A stretch of 31,412 nt of DNA, taken from positions 1 to 31,412 of IMG/VR virus record IMGVR_UViG_3300019124_000100. The stretch is one strand, 5' to 3'. Source of the DNA: a virus. Position 1 is the first letter of the stretch. Every line of letters starts with the position of its first letter. The position numbers and the translations under genes are program-made. Positions 1-6,471 of the stretch are shown here, piece after piece. A model generated the notes under the pieces. That model ran no database searches. It had not been told where the DNA came from and saw nothing but the letters and a program-made list of their open reading frames with translations.

Positions 1-951
1 AAGCCTTGGGTACCGGCGTCGGAGATCATCGATTGGTCGATTGAATGTCCGAGTATTTTCGAGAGGAGACGGCCGCTGGCGGAGAATACGAAGCGACGTA
101 TTGCCCGGGGCATTATGAAATTCGTCGTCAACAACCCTAGGCCGTTCATTGCACGGATCGGGCAGACCGGGTTCGGGGGAGATCGACTGCAGTACCCGAT
201 TGACCACCCGCTGACGACGATCACGACGAAGGCTGAGCACCTGCTGGTTACGCCGCACATCACGAAATTCAGAGGCGGAGCCACGGGTCACCCGATCGAG
301 GAACCGCTCCACACGATTACATCGGGGGCAGGGAGTGCGCGGCCGGCGGGCGCCGCACATGCTATGGGAGTTGTCGCCGCTTTCCTCGCACAGTATCACA
401 GCGAGACTGCAGGGCACGACGCGCGCGGACAGACGCTCGACAGACCGATCTTGACGCTCGACACTTCGAACCGATACGGACTCGTCACGAGCCACCTCGT
501 CAAGATGAAAGGCACGAACATCGGACAGTCAGTCGCGGATCCATTGCAGACCATCACGGCAGGCGGCCAGCACTTCGGCGAGGTAAGGGCGTTCCTGATG
601 AAATATTACGGTACCGGCGAGGGGCAGCAACTTACGGAGCCGCTGCACACGATCCCGACGAAGGATCGTTTCGGACTTGTCACAGTGCACGGCCAAGATT
701 ACGCGATCGTCGATATCGGTATGCGGATGCTTGAACCGCACGAGCTCTTTGCGGCACAGGGCTTTCCGAAAGAGTACATCATCGATCGGGACGCGGACGG
801 AAAGCATTACCCCAAGTCGGCGCAGGTCGCGCGCTGCGGGAACTCGGTCCCACCACCGTTTGCTGAGCACTTGGTCCGTGCGAACCTGCCGGAGCTGTGC
901 AAAAACGTCCCATATGGCGGGCAACATCAGCTGGAACTGCAGTTGGTGTAA
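1..951 (+). CDS. DNA (cytosine-5-)methyltransferase, C-terminal part (5' end outside window)
   Basis: The frame is open from base 1, so the gene begins upstream and the ATG at 115 is internal. The C-terminus carries the conserved end of C5 methyltransferases: a motif IX-like RMLEPHELFAAQGFP followed by motif X GNSVPPPFAEHLVRANLP, which completes the S-adenosylmethionine pocket. The catalytic Pro-Cys motif must lie left of the window. The stretch between is the variable target-recognition region and contains five diverged copies of a PLxTIT-like motif spaced about 35 to 45 residues apart (near bases 208, 304, 448, 541, 640). This layout is typical of large phage-encoded Dcm-like enzymes, which modify cytosines in phage DNA, probably to evade host restriction. 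It could equally protect the lysogen. Family call is firm; target sequence unknown. Confidence 0.9.
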   Translation, partial: KPWVPASEIIDWSIECPSIFERRRPLAENTKRRIARGIMKFVVNNPRPFIARIGQTGFGGDRLQYPIDHPLTTITTKAEHLLVTPHITKFRGGATGHPIEEPLHTITSGAGSARPAGAAHAMGVVAAFLAQYHSETAGHDARGQTLDRPILTLDTSNRYGLVTSHLVKMKGTNIGQSVADPLQTITAGGQHFGEVRAFLMKYYGTGEGQQLTEPLHTIPTKDRFGLVTVHGQDYAIVDIGMRMLEPHELFAAQGFPKEYIIDRDADGKHYPKSAQVARCGNSVPPPFAEHLVRANLPELCKNVPYGGQHQLELQLV

Positions 952-956
952 CAAAA

Positions 957-971
957 TGAATACAGAAATAC
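957..971 (+). repeat. 15-bp direct repeat, copy 1
   Basis: TGAATACAGAAATAC occurs here and again, identically, at 1273-1287. A third copy with two mismatches is at 1990-2004 (TGAATACGGGAATAC). Copies 1 and 2 bracket the small cysteine-rich gene at 988-1275. Copy 1 is just upstream of that gene's ribosome site (GGGAGG). Confidence 0.7.
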
Positions 972-987
972 ATGGGAGGAACCAACG

Positions 988-1275
988 ATGATTAGGAGAA
1001 TTGCTGGGCGCGATGATTGCGGGAATTGTTATAGACCATTCAAGCCGTTCGAAGTCGTTCATTATCTAGGAATCGACAATAATAGCTTCTGTGCTGAATG
1101 CCGGGAGAAGATCGCTCCCGGCGAAGAAGACGATGTAAACGACACATGGGGCGGATGGGTCCCATCGCTTTACGTCGGAACCTGCGACGATGGAAGAGAG
1201 AACCTGCGCCAACTGCTGAATCTTTGGAACGAAAAATACGAGCATTACCGCATAGAAGCAAGGAACGTTGAGTGA
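988..1275 (+). CDS. Small cysteine-rich phage protein of unknown function (95 aa)
   Basis: The ATG follows a good ribosome site (GGGAGGA, 8 nt upstream), so the start is clear. The product has two CxxC pairs in its first third (CGNC near residue 11 and CAEC near residue 36), the arrangement of a small zinc ribbon; a further Cys is at about residue 68. The C-terminal part is acidic and helical. I do not recognise the family. It lies 36 bp downstream of the methyltransferase in the same direction, so it is probably co-transcribed with it. It sits between two identical 15-bp repeats, which suggests that it is a replaceable cassette. A metal-binding or nucleic-acid-binding role is only inferred from the cysteines. 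Confidence 0.75.
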   Translation: MIRRIAGRDDCGNCYRPFKPFEVVHYLGIDNNSFCAECREKIAPGEEDDVNDTWGGWVPSLYVGTCDDGRENLRQLLNLWNEKYEHYRIEARNVE

Positions 1276-1287
1276 ATACAGAAATAC
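1273..1287 (+). repeat. 15-bp direct repeat, copy 2
   Basis: Second identical copy of TGAATACAGAAATAC. It overlaps the stop codon of the small cysteine-rich gene and ends 7 bp before the convergent minus-strand membrane-protein gene. Confidence 0.7.
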
Positions 1288-1294
1288 TTAAAGC

Positions 1295-1840
1295 TCATGC
1301 GAGCTTACGAAACGAATCCCTTCTTGTTAGAAAATGAGCTCCTAGATAAATCAGAAAGTAGATAGGGACCGAAAATGTTAAACGCCAATTTACGGGATCA
1401 TAAATCGATAAAAAGGTAAAAATCGGCTCGCCTACGTACGATGTAAGCAATGCAAATAATATTGCTTTCAGGTACGGGTTAGCTTGTGGTTTGACCTGAA
1501 GTAACAAAAGGATAGCGAGTGGGACTAATGTTAAATCCCAAGGCAGATATGTCGGGAGGAAAGGAACTACATTGTAACGGTAGTTCCATAACCCTAATTG
1601 GTCCCCTGTTACATCAAATACAAGCGAAACTGTCATAACAAACAATCCAGCATATAGGAGACGGTCAGTACTTTGTTTGTTTCGGAAAAGAAACCATAGG
1701 AACCAAGGGACAACAGATAATATGACCCCCAGCCACCATAAGGGAGAGAAGAGTACGAAATCAAACCATTGTTCGATTTTTACCTGCATCATTTGTTCGA
1801 TTTGACGTTCAGTCATATCTATTGCTTCGTGATTCTCCAA
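1295..1840 (-). CDS. CBO0543-like multi-spanning membrane protein
   Basis: The 181-residue product is very hydrophobic with about five to six membrane segments: around FSPLWWLGVILSVVPWFLWF, LLYAGLFVMTVSLVFDV, the YLPWDLTLVPLAILLLLQV stretch, the ILFALLTSYVGEPIFTF stretch and SVPIYFLIYLGAHFL. The WNYRY...PFLPTYLPWDLTLVP signature resembles the CBO0543 family of Bacillota membrane proteins, whose role is not established. The start used is TTG 1840, preceded by GGTGG at 9 nt; an ATG at 1816 (MTERQIEQ) is the main alternative. It is on the opposite strand to the phage genes and more AT-rich than they are. This fits an accessory (moron) or captured host gene expressed from its own promoter. Function unknown. 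Confidence 0.75.
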   Translation of the reverse strand: MENHEAIDMTERQIEQMMQVKIEQWFDFVLFSPLWWLGVILSVVPWFLWFLFRNKQSTDRLLYAGLFVMTVSLVFDVTGDQLGLWNYRYNVVPFLPTYLPWDLTLVPLAILLLLQVKPQANPYLKAILFALLTSYVGEPIFTFLSIYDPVNWRLTFSVPIYFLIYLGAHFLTRRDSFRKLA

Positions 1841-2075
1841 TTTGACAGACCACCAATCTCAGAAGGTGGGATTATTTTCCCGCGTGCTTAAATAATTTAT
1901 ACGTTGTCGTGAGCACCAACGGGGGTTAAGTGTGACGCCAAGTGGTGGAATCCAGAATTCGGTTTTACGACTATTAAGTTCGAGCAGGCTGAATACGGGA
2001 ATACATCCTGAAAACAGGACAAGAAAATAAATCCCTCGCCACTAAAGTGGCGAGGGGACGTTTTAGACCAAAAAC
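1841..2075. other. Intergenic region without a confident gene
   Basis: I see no convincing start and ribosome site here. A short open stretch around 1930-2010 (reading DAKWWNPEFGFTTIKFEQAEYG-like residues) has coding-like composition but no start codon and a stop just upstream. It could be the decayed tail of a lost gene. The third, imperfect copy of the 15-bp repeat is at 1990-2004. A perfect hairpin follows at 2033-2056. Confidence 0.5.
2033..2056. terminator. Perfect 10-bp hairpin, probable terminator
   Basis: CCCTCGCCAC pairs perfectly with GTGGCGAGGG around a TAAA loop. On the plus strand it is followed after a few bases by TTTT; on the minus strand by the T-rich ATTTATTTTC. It could end plus-strand transcription from the left and minus-strand transcription from the 2331-2552 gene. 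Confidence 0.6.
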
Positions 2076-2240
2076 GTGAAGAATCCAGATAATAAAAAAC
2101 TTAAAAGGCACAAGGATACGATTACGATCTTAGGCCTAGAGGAACTTGTATCGATCCGCATGAAATCACCATCAATAGGGTCGATTTACTTTTATACATT
2201 TTATGGGCTTAAATCCACTTTGGTGATAAGAGGTGGGTGA
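2076..2240 (+). CDS. Possible small gene, 54 aa, unknown
   Basis: A frame from GTG 2076 to TGA 2238-2240 encodes a basic N-terminus (KNPDNKKLKRHKDT) and then a mixed hydrophobic stretch (IGSIYFYTFYGLKSTLVI). The amino-acid composition looks protein-like. Its stop overlaps a GTG start of the next small frame in a GTGA arrangement, typical of coupled phage genes. Against it: there is no clear ribosome site at the expected distance. No family recognised. Confidence 0.35.
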   Translation: MKNPDNKKLKRHKDTITILGLEELVSIRMKSPSIGSIYFYTFYGLKSTLVIRGG

Positions 2241-2383
2241 AATCATTGAAATTAATCGAGGAAGTTCTCCCAGATGCAAGCGAGGAAGGTTATCAATTAG
2301 CATGGAATTCCGGCGAGGAAGCATCGGCTACTAAAGCCGCCGAGCTTTCGGAACCAATCGCACCTCAATGTTCTCACGAATGA
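2237..2383 (+). CDS. Possible small gene, 48 aa, unknown
   Basis: Starts at GTG 2237 (overlapping the previous stop) or, better spaced from the AGGTGG at 2231-2236, at TTG 2246. The product is acidic and helical (LKLIEEVLPDASEEGYQLAW). Its last 53 bases overlap the tail of the minus-strand gene at 2331-2552, so at least part of one of the two may be chance. It may be a truncated remnant of a longer gene. No family recognised. Confidence 0.3.
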   Translation: MKSLKLIEEVLPDASEEGYQLAWNSGEEASATKAAELSEPIAPQCSHE

Positions 2384-2552
2384 AGTTGAAGACGCCGCAA
2401 ACTTCATCAAGGATCGAAATCGTGCCTTTATCGAAACTGATGATGATGCCACGCGCTTCGAGGACCAGTCCACCGTCATCGATGGAATAAACGGAGACTC
2501 GCCGGCTGTGGCGCATTGCTTCAGCAAACTGTTGGTCGGTTGTAAGGATCAT
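2331..2552 (-). CDS. Small phage protein of unknown function (73 aa)
   Basis: The start is ATG 2552, chosen because AAGGAG sits 9 nt upstream on the minus strand; an in-frame GTG further out lacks such a site. The product reads like a compact beta-rich domain (VSVYSIDDGGLVLEARG, ISFDKGTISILDEV, ENIEVRLVP). It resembles short hypothetical proteins common in Paenibacillus phages, but I cannot assign a function. It is transcribed against the late operon and is preceded by a GC-rich hairpin in its leader. Confidence 0.55.
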   Translation of the reverse strand: MILTTDQQFAEAMRHSRRVSVYSIDDGGLVLEARGIIISFDKGTISILDEVCGVFNFIRENIEVRLVPKARRL

Positions 2553-2577
2553 CAGCTGCAACTCCTTGAAAAGAAAC

Positions 2578-2609
2578 ACCCCGCTCGACTCCTGGCAGAG
2601 GCGCGGGGT
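2578..2609 (-). terminator. GC-rich hairpin upstream of the minus-strand gene
   Basis: ACCCCGC (2578-2584) pairs with GCGGGGT (2603-2609), with a possible inner CTC/GAG pairing. On the minus strand the hairpin is followed by TGTTTCTTTT. This looks like an intrinsic terminator or attenuator just ahead of the AAGGAG of the 73-aa gene. Confidence 0.45.
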
Positions 2610-2665
2610 ATGTAGAACAGACGTTCCATCCCCATAATTTTACCACAGGGGAGGTAAAAAGGGGA

Positions 2666-3052
2666 ATGGGGAACTCGGAACTACTAAGTTTCTTTCCAGT
2701 GGCTTCGGACGAGCAGATCGAGAAGACGAAAAGGTACATGGAAAGCTACCGGAAGGCGAAGAAGGTCATCGAAACCTTCCCGCATGCGGCCTCAGAGAAA
2801 CAAAAGGCGATTATCCGGGATGCTGAGCGCGCGGTGGGCATTATCCTCGATGAGGAAGTCCGCCGAGTGATCGAATTTCGATACATCCAAGGGAACAGCC
2901 ATAAGACAACAATCCAGTACTTTACATCGAGGGGAATGAGTGAGAGTACGGTGGGCCGAAGAATAACAGAAGGACTCGCATCGATTGCAAATACGCTTGT
3001 TTTTTGCGGAGTGTTCGAAGTAGAAGATGACAGTAAACGGAAAGCAGAATGA
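2666..3052 (+). CDS. ArpU-like phage late transcriptional regulator
   Basis: The 128-aa product has a helical N-terminal half and a C-terminal helix-turn-helix (residues about 72 to 110): VIEFRYIQGNSHKTTIQYFT followed by the recognition-helix region RGMSESTVGRRITEGLASI. This is the pattern of the ArpU/RinA-like sigma-region-4-type regulators. They sit between the early genes and the terminase in Bacillota phages and control late (packaging and lysis) transcription. GGGGAGG lies 11 nt before the ATG. The position, a little upstream of the packaging genes, fits the role. The target promoter cannot be identified here. Family assignment is from pattern recognition only. Confidence 0.75.
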   Translation: MGNSELLSFFPVASDEQIEKTKRYMESYRKAKKVIETFPHAASEKQKAIIRDAERAVGIILDEEVRRVIEFRYIQGNSHKTTIQYFTSRGMSESTVGRRITEGLASIANTLVFCGVFEVEDDSKRKAE

Positions 3053-3224
3053 CGGCAAAGAGGAAGCCGGATGACAGCGAAACAGGGGTACAGTGGACGC
3101 ATAGAGCATATCACCGCTCTAGGGTAATGTCTACTGCCCCTTATCGCTGTAGGCACTCGGCCGTGCTGTGGGTTTTTGAACCTTAGACGCTTGTCGTCAA
3201 GGGTGCGGTGTGAGGAGGGGTTAG
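3053..3224 (+). other. Spacer downstream of the late regulator, no confident gene
   Basis: A 45-codon frame starts at ATG 3049 overlapping the regulator stop (ATGA) and ends at 3186. It has no ribosome site of its own and an unremarkable, Arg/His-rich product, so I do not call it. This stretch would suit a late-promoter or regulatory region but no clear -10/-35 pair is visible. Confidence 0.35.
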
Positions 3225-3389
3225 ATGCCCCAAATTTATTCTCGATATCCACCGGAAAGTGTCCATCAAGCTGTTGGTGAACAGTTTCCGCTGCTTATCG
3301 CAGTGGCCGGCGGGAGGTCCATTACTATGTATTGTGTCCAAGCATACGTAGGGAAGGGGGGCGAGCTGCCGGAAGTGCCTGCGCAATGA
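3225..3389 (+). CDS. Small phage protein of unknown function (54 aa)
   Basis: ATG 3225 is preceded by a strong GAGGAGGGG ribosome site at proper spacing, which makes translation likely although the frame is short. The product begins MPQIYSRYPPESVHQAVGEQ and includes a hydrophobic middle (FPLLIAVAGG) and one Cys. No family recognised. It belongs to the run of tiny genes between the regulator and the terminase. Confidence 0.55.
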   Translation: MPQIYSRYPPESVHQAVGEQFPLLIAVAGGRSITMYCVQAYVGKGGELPEVPAQ

Positions 3390-3464
3390 GTGCGCCGGCG
3401 TAGAAGTTTGGGGTCAGCGTTTCCGCGCTGGCCTCTTTTCATTTTGGGGATCGGATGTGATCTC

Positions 3465-3623
3465 ATGAAGCTCGGAATATTGAAGATGGTTGAAAAGCCG
3501 GTTCCGAAGCAGCCGATTCATTGCACCGGCTGCATATGGGGGACATGGACCGGGACGAAACAATACTGCCCGTTTCAACGGTGTGCAAAATACCGCGGAC
3601 TATCCATGGAAACGTCCTCTTAG
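3465..3623 (+). CDS. Small four-cysteine protein, redox- or zinc-type (52 aa)
   Basis: From ATG 3465 the product carries four cysteines in a CxxC...CxxxxxC pattern within HCTGCIWGTWTGTKQYCPF and the following RCAKYRG. This is reminiscent of tiny phage proteins annotated as redox or zinc-binding (CxxCxWGxW...K.FCxFxRC). The same frame is open upstream to GTG 3390, and ATG 3486 is another possible start. The ribosome site is weak (GGGGATCGG about 15 nt upstream), so the exact start is uncertain. Function unknown; the cysteine spacing is the only real clue. Confidence 0.55.
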   Translation: MKLGILKMVEKPVPKQPIHCTGCIWGTWTGTKQYCPFQRCAKYRGLSMETSS

Positions 3624-3798
3624 GGGAGCGTCCCATTTATTCGATATGCTCCACCTGAAGAAAAGGCGCCGTTTCCCGTGCAGAAGCGGCGCGCCTCCTT
3701 ATTGGCCGCTGATCCCAGGCGGTATAAGGTGTGGGCTCGGGACGGCATGCCGGCGGCCGCAGTAACTGCCGGCAACATCTAACGAAAGGAAGATGAAC
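3624..3798 (+). other. Spacer with open frame but no start
   Basis: After the TAG at 3621-3623 the same frame stays open for about 52 codons, to the TAA at 3780, with protein-like composition (PPEEKAPFPVQKRRASLLAA). It has no ATG/GTG with a ribosome site near its beginning. It could be a read-through extension, a remnant, or chance in GC-rich DNA. I call no gene here. Confidence 0.35.
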
Positions 3799-3921
3799 AT
3801 GGGGAAGGTGTTAAGGTGGCTTGTTAACGTTACAAAAGGGCGCTGCACTGACCCGTTTCATCAGGAACCTTTTGCTGGAGAACCGAGAAATCGAAAAGAG
3901 CGTCGTGGAAAAACGGGGTGA
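3799..3921 (+). CDS. Small basic protein of unknown function (40 aa)
   Basis: ATG 3799 follows AAAGGA at 8 nt (an ATG two codons earlier is in the same frame). The product starts with a short hydrophobic segment (VLRWLVNVTKG) and ends strongly basic (RNRKERRGKTG). It stops 6 bp before the recombinase gene, so the two are likely co-translated. No family recognised; real but very small. Confidence 0.45.
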   Translation: MGKVLRWLVNVTKGRCTDPFHQEPFAGEPRNRKERRGKTG

Positions 3922-3927
3922 ACCGCT

Positions 3928-4488
3928 GTGAATTTCGTTCAACCGATTCGAGATCCACGAACGATTGAAGACATCAAGAGCTACTTGAAGTCAACGAATG
4001 AGCGCGACTTCATTTTGTTCACCGTTGGCATCAATGTCGGCTTACGAATTTCAGATATTCTCCCACTTAGGGTAGCCGATGTTCGGGGAACCCACTTGGA
4101 CATCATTGAGAAAAAGACAGGTAAGCGTAAGCGGATCAAAATCAACAAAACGCTTCGATCTGAACTGGACGAGTACATCGCAGGGAAGCGGAGCTACGAA
4201 TACTTATTCAAGAGCCGCAATAAGAAACACCATACCGGGAAAAAGGACGAGCCGATCACCAGCAGCCAGGCATACAAAATACTTAGTCGAGTTGGTCAAC
4301 GGTTCGGAATACCGGATATCGGAACGCATTCATTAAGGAAGACGTTCGGGTACCATTTTTACCTGAAAACAAAGGATATAGCGTTACTAATGGAACTGTT
4401 CAACCACACCGAGCAGAAGGTGACTTTACGCTACATTGGCATCATTCAAGATACGCTGGACGATGCCTTAGACGACTTTTCACTGTAG
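3928..4488 (+). CDS. Tyrosine recombinase, catalytic domain only (186 aa)
   Basis: All catalytic residues of the tyrosine recombinase/XerC family are present: Arg40 in GLRISD, a lysine in the beta-hairpin EKKTGKRKR (62-69), His134 and Arg137 in THSLRKT, His160 in FNHTEQ and the nucleophile Tyr169 in LRYIG. The protein starts with GTG and is about half the length of a normal phage integrase. It lacks the N-terminal SAM-like DNA-binding domain and any arm-binding domain. Single-domain enzymes of this kind are found ahead of the terminase in some Bacillus/Paenibacillus phages. It is not adjacent to the att site at 30070, so it is unlikely to be the main integrase. It could resolve multimers or act on a site near cos. 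Confidence 0.85.
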   Translation: MNFVQPIRDPRTIEDIKSYLKSTNERDFILFTVGINVGLRISDILPLRVADVRGTHLDIIEKKTGKRKRIKINKTLRSELDEYIAGKRSYEYLFKSRNKKHHTGKKDEPITSSQAYKILSRVGQRFGIPDIGTHSLRKTFGYHFYLKTKDIALLMELFNHTEQKVTLRYIGIIQDTLDDALDDFSL

Positions 4489-4544
4489 CAATTCCCTTAA
4501 ATGGGGAACAGGGGAATTCGATTTTGAGGTGGAGCCGAGAGGCC

Positions 4545-4691
4545 ATGAGGAATCAACAAAACCATCCGAATGACGAATTACCTAGAATATATGTTATGCG
4601 GAATTTAAAGGGCGTTTTTAGGGGGAATCGGGATGAAAATGAAATCGACTTGAAGGATCGGCAGCACCCGGAAATTCCTTTTATGCATTAA
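4545..4691 (+). CDS. Small phage protein of unknown function (48 aa)
   Basis: ATG 4545 follows GAGGTGGAG at a slightly long spacing. The product is hydrophilic with a central IYVMRNLKGVFRGNRDENE segment and ends PEIPFMH. No family recognised. It sits between the recombinase and the first terminase gene in the same direction. Confidence 0.45.
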   Translation: MRNQQNHPNDELPRIYVMRNLKGVFRGNRDENEIDLKDRQHPEIPFMH

Positions 4692-4709
4692 CGCTTTAGC
4701 GAAAAGCGT
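4691..4709 (+). repeat. 7-bp perfect hairpin upstream of the terminase gene
   Basis: ACGCTTT (4691-4697) pairs with AAAGCGT (4703-4709) around AGCGA. It overlaps the stop codon of the 48-aa gene and lies about 20 bp before the GGAGGTGG ribosome site. There is no T-run, so it is not a clear terminator. It may stabilise mRNA or be a protein-binding site. Confidence 0.35.
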
Positions 4710-4739
4710 GAAAACCAACTCAATTAGGCCGGAGGTGGG

Positions 4740-5471
4740 GTGTTTGCCTTGTCTCGAGAGAGTAGTCCGGAAAGATTTCGGGCTTTAAAAATATGGTTGA
4801 AAAGCGGGCGAAAGAAGAAGCTGAAGGACATTGCTGAGGACATTGGCGTCAGCGCTTCATTGGTTCGTAAGTGGAAATGTATCGATCGATGGGACGACAT
4901 TCCAGAACGGAAAGGACCGGGAGCGCCGCACCGCAACAAAAATGCGGTCGGCAATAAAGGAGGTCCAGGCGGACCATCGGGAAACTCCAAGGCCGTGAAA
5001 CATGGGCTGTTTCGCAAGTTTTTACCGGATGATGAAGAAACGAGGGAAATTTACGATGCGACGGCGGAAATGAGCAGGCTGGACATTCTGTACGAGGAGA
5101 TCCGGATCGCATTCACCAATATCGTCCGAGCTCAGAAGATCATGTTCGTAAGGGATGAGAACGACGATACCCGTATTTTAAAGAAAACAAAGCGCCAAAT
5201 GGACACGGTAAAGGTTGGAAAAGGTGAAGATCAGCGGATTGAGACGTATGAAGCCTACGTCGAAGAAGAATACGACATCCATACGGCTGCCGACAAGCAA
5301 GCTAAGGCATTAACGTCGCAAGCCGCTGCCATGCGGTCATTGGCTTACAAGATCAAGCAATATGAGGATATGCTTCGTACGCTTCCGCCGGATGAAGTTC
5401 GGGAAGAGCAACGGGTTCGGATTGAGCAACTGAAGGTCGTCCTTCAACAAGCCAAGGAGAAAGGGTGGTAA
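4740..5471 (+). CDS. Phage terminase small subunit, PBSX XtmA-like
   Basis: The 243-aa product has an N-terminal helix-turn-helix (residues about 20 to 45: KLKDIAEDIGVSASLVRKWK) and then a Gly/Asn-rich linker (PGAPHRNKNAVGNKGGPGGP...GNSKAVKHGLF). That linker is characteristic of PBSX-type small terminases. The rest is a long helical oligomerisation region ending in EQLKVVLQQAKEKG. Small terminases bind the packaging site on phage DNA and load the large subunit. GTG 4740 is only 4 nt after GGAGG; TTG 4749 is an alternative start (MSRESSPERF). A second small-terminase candidate lies directly before the large subunit at 6607, so this protein's role in packaging is not certain. Confidence 0.75.
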   Translation: MFALSRESSPERFRALKIWLKSGRKKKLKDIAEDIGVSASLVRKWKCIDRWDDIPERKGPGAPHRNKNAVGNKGGPGGPSGNSKAVKHGLFRKFLPDDEETREIYDATAEMSRLDILYEEIRIAFTNIVRAQKIMFVRDENDDTRILKKTKRQMDTVKVGKGEDQRIETYEAYVEEEYDIHTAADKQAKALTSQAAAMRSLAYKIKQYEDMLRTLPPDEVREEQRVRIEQLKVVLQQAKEKGW

Positions 5472-5472
5472 A

Positions 5473-6156
5473 GTGGCAAGGGTTAGCGTTCTTCAGACCT
5501 TCTATGCATCAAAAGAGTGGCGGGCATTTCGCCTTGCTTTAATCGCCGAACGTGGCCCGCGGTGCCAAACGTGTGGGGAAATGGTTGCCCACGCTCGGGA
5601 ATTGATCGGACATCATGAGGCTGAGCTGACGCCCGAAAATGTGCATGATCATGCCATTTCACTAAACCCTAAGTTGGTCAAAATTGTGTGCCATCGTTGC
5701 CATAATACCATCCACAACCGGTTCGGCGCTAAACGCGGTCGTGTCGTTTATTTGGTTTACGGTCCTCCGTTGGCCGGAAAGCAGGAATATGTAAGGGAAC
5801 AAATGGTGCGGGGTGATCTCGTAGTCGACATGGATCGGTTGTTTGAAGCCGTATCGATGCAACCCTCATACGATAAGCCCGACAATCTATTTAGCAACGT
5901 AATCGGGATCCACAACCTGTTACTTGACAATATCAAGACGCGTAGAGGGAAATGGGGTAATGCTTGGATAATTGGCGGGTATGCGGATCGGTTCAAGCGT
6001 GAGCGTGTAGCAAGTGAACTAGGAGCCGAGTTGGTTTACTGCCGGGCAAGTAAGGAGGAATGCCTTCAACGATTGGAAGCAGACGGGGTACGTCGGTATC
6101 GGAAAGATGAGTGGCGGGAATATATTGACAGATGGTTCGAACAATACGGGGAGTAA
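5473..6156 (+). CDS. HNH endonuclease fused to a P-loop (kinase/ATPase-like) domain
   Basis: Residues about 10 to 85 form an HNH nuclease: CxxC at 31-34, HH at 47-48, Asn65, CxxC at 73-76 with HN at 77-78 and His81. Residues about 90 to 227 form a second domain beginning with hydrophobic strand VVYLVYGPPLAGKQEYV, a P-loop (97-104). This is followed by an Asp in VVDMD and an Arg-rich lid-like region, like small AAA/polynucleotide-kinase-type P-loop proteins. The Walker A lysine (103) is present but the usual Ser/Thr after it is Gln104. HNH proteins next to terminase genes assist cos cleavage and packaging in HK97-type phages. The GTG start is two bases after the previous stop. Exact role of the second domain is unknown. 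Confidence 0.75.
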   Translation: MARVSVLQTFYASKEWRAFRLALIAERGPRCQTCGEMVAHARELIGHHEAELTPENVHDHAISLNPKLVKIVCHRCHNTIHNRFGAKRGRVVYLVYGPPLAGKQEYVREQMVRGDLVVDMDRLFEAVSMQPSYDKPDNLFSNVIGIHNLLLDNIKTRRGKWGNAWIIGGYADRFKRERVASELGAELVYCRASKEECLQRLEADGVRRYRKDEWREYIDRWFEQYGE

Positions 6157-6210
6157 GGCAGGAAATATTAACCTTCCGTCGAAATATAAGTGATAGGGAG
6201 GGGACCTATT

Positions 6211-6459
6211 ATGTCTTGGTACAAGGAAGATTTAAGTCAATACAACTCTGCAGAATCTCCATGGTATGTGATCTCGCCTAATGGAAAAGTGGATATCGGG
6301 TTGGAAATAAATCCGGCTACTAAGTTGGGATTAACAAACAACGGGATGTTGAAGCTTGTAAAAGATTGGTTAAGGCAAGGTAATGGATTAACTGCAAGTG
6401 AAAAGGCAGAGCTAATCGAGTTGTTGCAAGGCAAGTATACAGGATTCCGCCTTCCATAA
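6211..6459 (+). CDS. Conserved-looking small protein of unknown function (82 aa)
   Basis: ATG 6211 follows GGGAGGGG at about 8 nt, which is better than the in-frame GTG at 6190. The product reads WYVISPNGKVDIGLEINPAT followed by a helical NNGMLKLVKDWLRQGNGLTASEKAELIELLQG. No family recognised. It is the last gene before an intrinsic terminator, so it ends this transcript. It is more AT-rich than the terminase genes beside it. Confidence 0.65.
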   Translation: MSWYKEDLSQYNSAESPWYVISPNGKVDIGLEINPATKLGLTNNGMLKLVKDWLRQGNGLTASEKAELIELLQGKYTGFRLP

Positions 6460-6471
6460 AAGCACGTTGTG

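Noticed and set aside
3049-3186. 45-codon frame overlapping the end of the ArpU-like gene
   Set aside because: Only the ATGA overlap supports it; no ribosome site and poor composition.
3150-3200. tRNA-like GGTTTTTGAACC segment
   Set aside because: I tried to fold T-arm and acceptor stems on both strands; only the short GGTT/AACC hairpin forms, no cloverleaf.
3661-3700. GGCGCC/GGCGCGCC inverted segment as a terminator
   Set aside because: Pairing breaks after five bases and no T-run follows.
3490-3765. 91-codon frame in another phase over the four-Cys gene
   Set aside because: Overlaps the more convincing cysteine-patterned frame, no ribosome site, Arg-rich product.
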